From the NCBI GenBank assembly GCA_964534335.1, contig CAZHPS010000168.1:1-12832 (forward strand): DNA of 12,832 nt, given 5' to 3'. The stretch is from JAABRU01 sp964534335. GTDB lineage: Bacteria; Desulfobacterota; Desulfobacteria; Desulfobacterales; Desulfococcaceae. Shown here piece by piece: positions 12,796 through 12,832 of the stretch. The first letter of the stretch is position 1, and every line of letters begins with the position of its first letter. Position numbers and translations under genes: made by a program. The notes under the pieces were generated by a model that was not told the origin of the DNA, made no database searches, and saw only the letters and a program-made list of their open reading frames with translations.

Positions 12796-12832
12796 ATGAT
12801 AAGTGTGGACAGTTCGTTATTTATTCAGATTG
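12796..12832 (+). CDS. Probable ATP synthase F0 subunit b' (first 12 codons; runs off the right edge)
   Basis: The reading frame begins MISVDSSLFIQI and stays open to the edge. GGGGGA (12785-12790) precedes the ATG at a normal distance. The pattern of a short polar start followed by D-x-S-L-F-I-Q-I resembles the N-terminus of F0 b/b' subunits just before their membrane anchor. As I recall, b' and b genes follow a bactofilin gene in some Desulfobacterota, but only 12 residues are visible, so this is a recognition call and not proof. Confidence 0.5.
   Translation, partial: MISVDSSLFIQI

Overview
The window reads as a chromosomal cell-envelope locus from a Gram-negative, Desulfobacterota-like (former deltaproteobacterial) organism. 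That placement is an inference. It rests on the order mreB-mreC-mreD-mrdA-rodA-bactofilin followed by the start of what looks like an ATP synthase b' subunit gene, on the protein sequences, and on the density of small intergenic repeats. No plasmid, phage or transposase gene is visible.

Left arm (1-2748, minus strand): a tRNA-Pro(GGG) gene with its own promoter and intrinsic terminator is followed by a 727-residue membrane protein with a spermidine-synthase-like domain. After that comes the start of a pentapeptide-repeat protein that runs off the left edge.

Middle (2764-7586, plus strand): an LD-carboxypeptidase (peptidase S66) gene is followed 2 bases later by a cytoplasmic serine beta-lactamase-fold hydrolase gene; together they look like a muropeptide-recycling pair. 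A 354-base leader with hairpins then precedes mreB, mreC and mreD. The tRNA-Pro and LD-carboxypeptidase promoters are divergent and physically interlocked.

Repeat island (7587-9164): 1.58 kb with no credible gene lies between mreD and mrdA, genes that are commonly contiguous. It holds five MITE-like elements with matching TACC...GGTA ends, each flanked by a 3-bp TWA direct repeat. It also holds a 104-bp element with a CTAA direct repeat, two hairpins that differ by a compensatory change, a 17-bp perfect palindrome, long inverted copies, a 53-bp unit repeated three times, CTCTGTG-type repeats and 7-bp-period repeats. The last run of heptads touches the mrdA start codon, which has no Shine-Dalgarno sequence.

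Right arm (9165-12832, plus strand): mrdA (PBP2) and rodA overlap by ATGA. A repeat-containing spacer, a bactofilin gene and a promoter-like sequence follow, and then the first 12 codons of a probable atpF' gene.

Functionally, MreB, MreC, MreD, PBP2 and RodA form the elongasome that inserts lateral-wall peptidoglycan. Bactofilin adds a second cytoskeletal scaffold, and the S66 peptidase and serine hydrolase probably process recycled muropeptides. The most unusual part is the mobile-element mosaic that splits the elongasome operon and may have given mrdA-rodA a new promoter and leader. The coding genes themselves belong to known families.
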